Program-made: the position numbers and the translations under genes
Assembly: GCA_023150055.1 (NCBI GenBank)
Contig: JAKLLP010000026.1
Location: forward strand, 1-12,508
Reading direction: 5' to 3'
DNA from: Gammaproteobacteria bacterium
GTDB taxonomy: Bacteria; Pseudomonadota; Gammaproteobacteria; Steroidobacterales; GCA-2729495
Length of the DNA: 12,508 bases
Notes under the pieces: generated by a model
The model's database searches: none
Told to the model about the DNA's origin: nothing
Seen by the model: the letters and a program-made list of their open reading frames with translations, nothing else
In this document: in pieces, positions 12,261 to 12,508 of the stretch
How positions within the stretch are numbered: position 1 is the stretch's first letter
How the letters are laid out: every line of letters starts with the position of its first letter

Positions 12261-12508
12261 ATGCGCCACATCATTTCAATCCTGCTGCAGAACGAAGCCG
12301 GGGCGCTCACCCGCGTCGCCTCGCTCTTTTCCACGCGCGGCTACAACATCGAGTCGCTCAGCGTCGCCGCTACCGAAGATCCGCGCTTTTCCCGCCTCAC
12401 CCTGGTCACGATGGGCTCGGACCAGGTCATCGACCAGATCAACAAGCAGCTTCTCAAGCTCGTCGATGTCGTGAGCATGTCGGACATGACCCGCGGCGAC
12501 CATATCGA
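12261..12508 (+). CDS. ilvH: Acetolactate synthase small (regulatory) subunit, N-terminal part (3' end outside window)
   Basis: The frame stays open to the window end, giving 82 residues of a protein normally about 160-180 long. It begins MRHIISILLQNEAGALTRVA and continues LFSTRGYNIESLSVAATED, then HKLVDV-like KQLLKLVDVVSMSD, which is the ACT domain of IlvH/IlvN. N11, G14 and N29 occupy positions known in E. coli IlvH to bind the feedback inhibitor valine, and T17 stands where E. coli has S17. It should activate the IlvB catalytic subunit and confer valine sensitivity. The ATG at 12261 matches the family N-terminus exactly, but there is no evident Shine-Dalgarno sequence. Its start lies 195 bases from the ilvB start, in divergent orientation, whereas in most bacteria the two genes lie in tandem. 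Confidence 0.93.
   Translation, partial: MRHIISILLQNEAGALTRVASLFSTRGYNIESLSVAATEDPRFSRLTLVTMGSDQVIDQINKQLLKLVDVVSMSDMTRGDHI

Overview
The window is a high-GC piece of bacterial chromosome, most likely from a Pseudomonadota (gamma- or betaproteobacterial) aerobe. The evidence is dense GC-rich coding sequence, a proteobacterial Hyf-type complex operon, and an IlvH-like acetolactate synthase subunit that closely resembles the E. coli protein. I cannot place it to genus.

Layout. Positions 1-729 (+) hold the C-terminal half of an aldehyde dehydrogenase cut by the window edge. It runs head-on into a seven-gene minus-strand operon (8163 down to 761). In transcription order this encodes a small XRE-type repressor, HyfB-like (NuoL/M type), HyfC-like (NuoH type), HyfE-like (with a NuoK-like tail), HyfF-like (NuoM type), HyfG-like (fused NuoC-NuoD type) and HyfI-like (NuoB type) proteins. 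Consecutive genes overlap by 4-10 nt or are 6 nt apart, so this is one translationally coupled transcript. The order matches E. coli hyf (B-C-E-F-G-I) with A, D and H absent. Plus-strand genes follow: a class I SAM-dependent methyltransferase (8410-9096) and an unrecognised, roughly eight-helix membrane protein (9269-10171). A perfect 13-bp hairpin (10177-10205) separates the latter from a convergent acetolactate synthase large subunit gene (10212-12065, minus). The small regulatory subunit gene starts divergently at 12261 (+) and is cut by the window end.

How the genes work together. The six structural hyf-like proteins should form a membrane complex related to complex I and group 4 [NiFe] hydrogenases: four membrane subunits for ion translocation, plus a large/small pair carrying one [4Fe-4S] cluster. 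The large subunit is not a hydrogenase. The nickel-ligating CGIC motif is SGDS (residues 202-205) and the C-terminal DPCxxC motif is absent. The operon also lacks ferredoxin-like electron-input subunits. This fits the energy-converting-hydrogenase-related (Ehr) class, whose electron donor and acceptor are unknown. A near-perfect inverted repeat (8166-8191) sits 2 nt upstream of the XRE start codon and is a strong candidate autoregulatory operator.

The most interesting signal is this Ni-free complex with its built-in repressor. Secondary points are the head-to-head split of the acetolactate synthase subunits, a non-canonical large-subunit cofactor motif, an 18-bp tandem duplication inside hyfF, and the unrecognised membrane protein. 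There is no gene-free stretch longer than 300 bases. I saw no CRISPR array, tRNA, rRNA, IS element or transposase.
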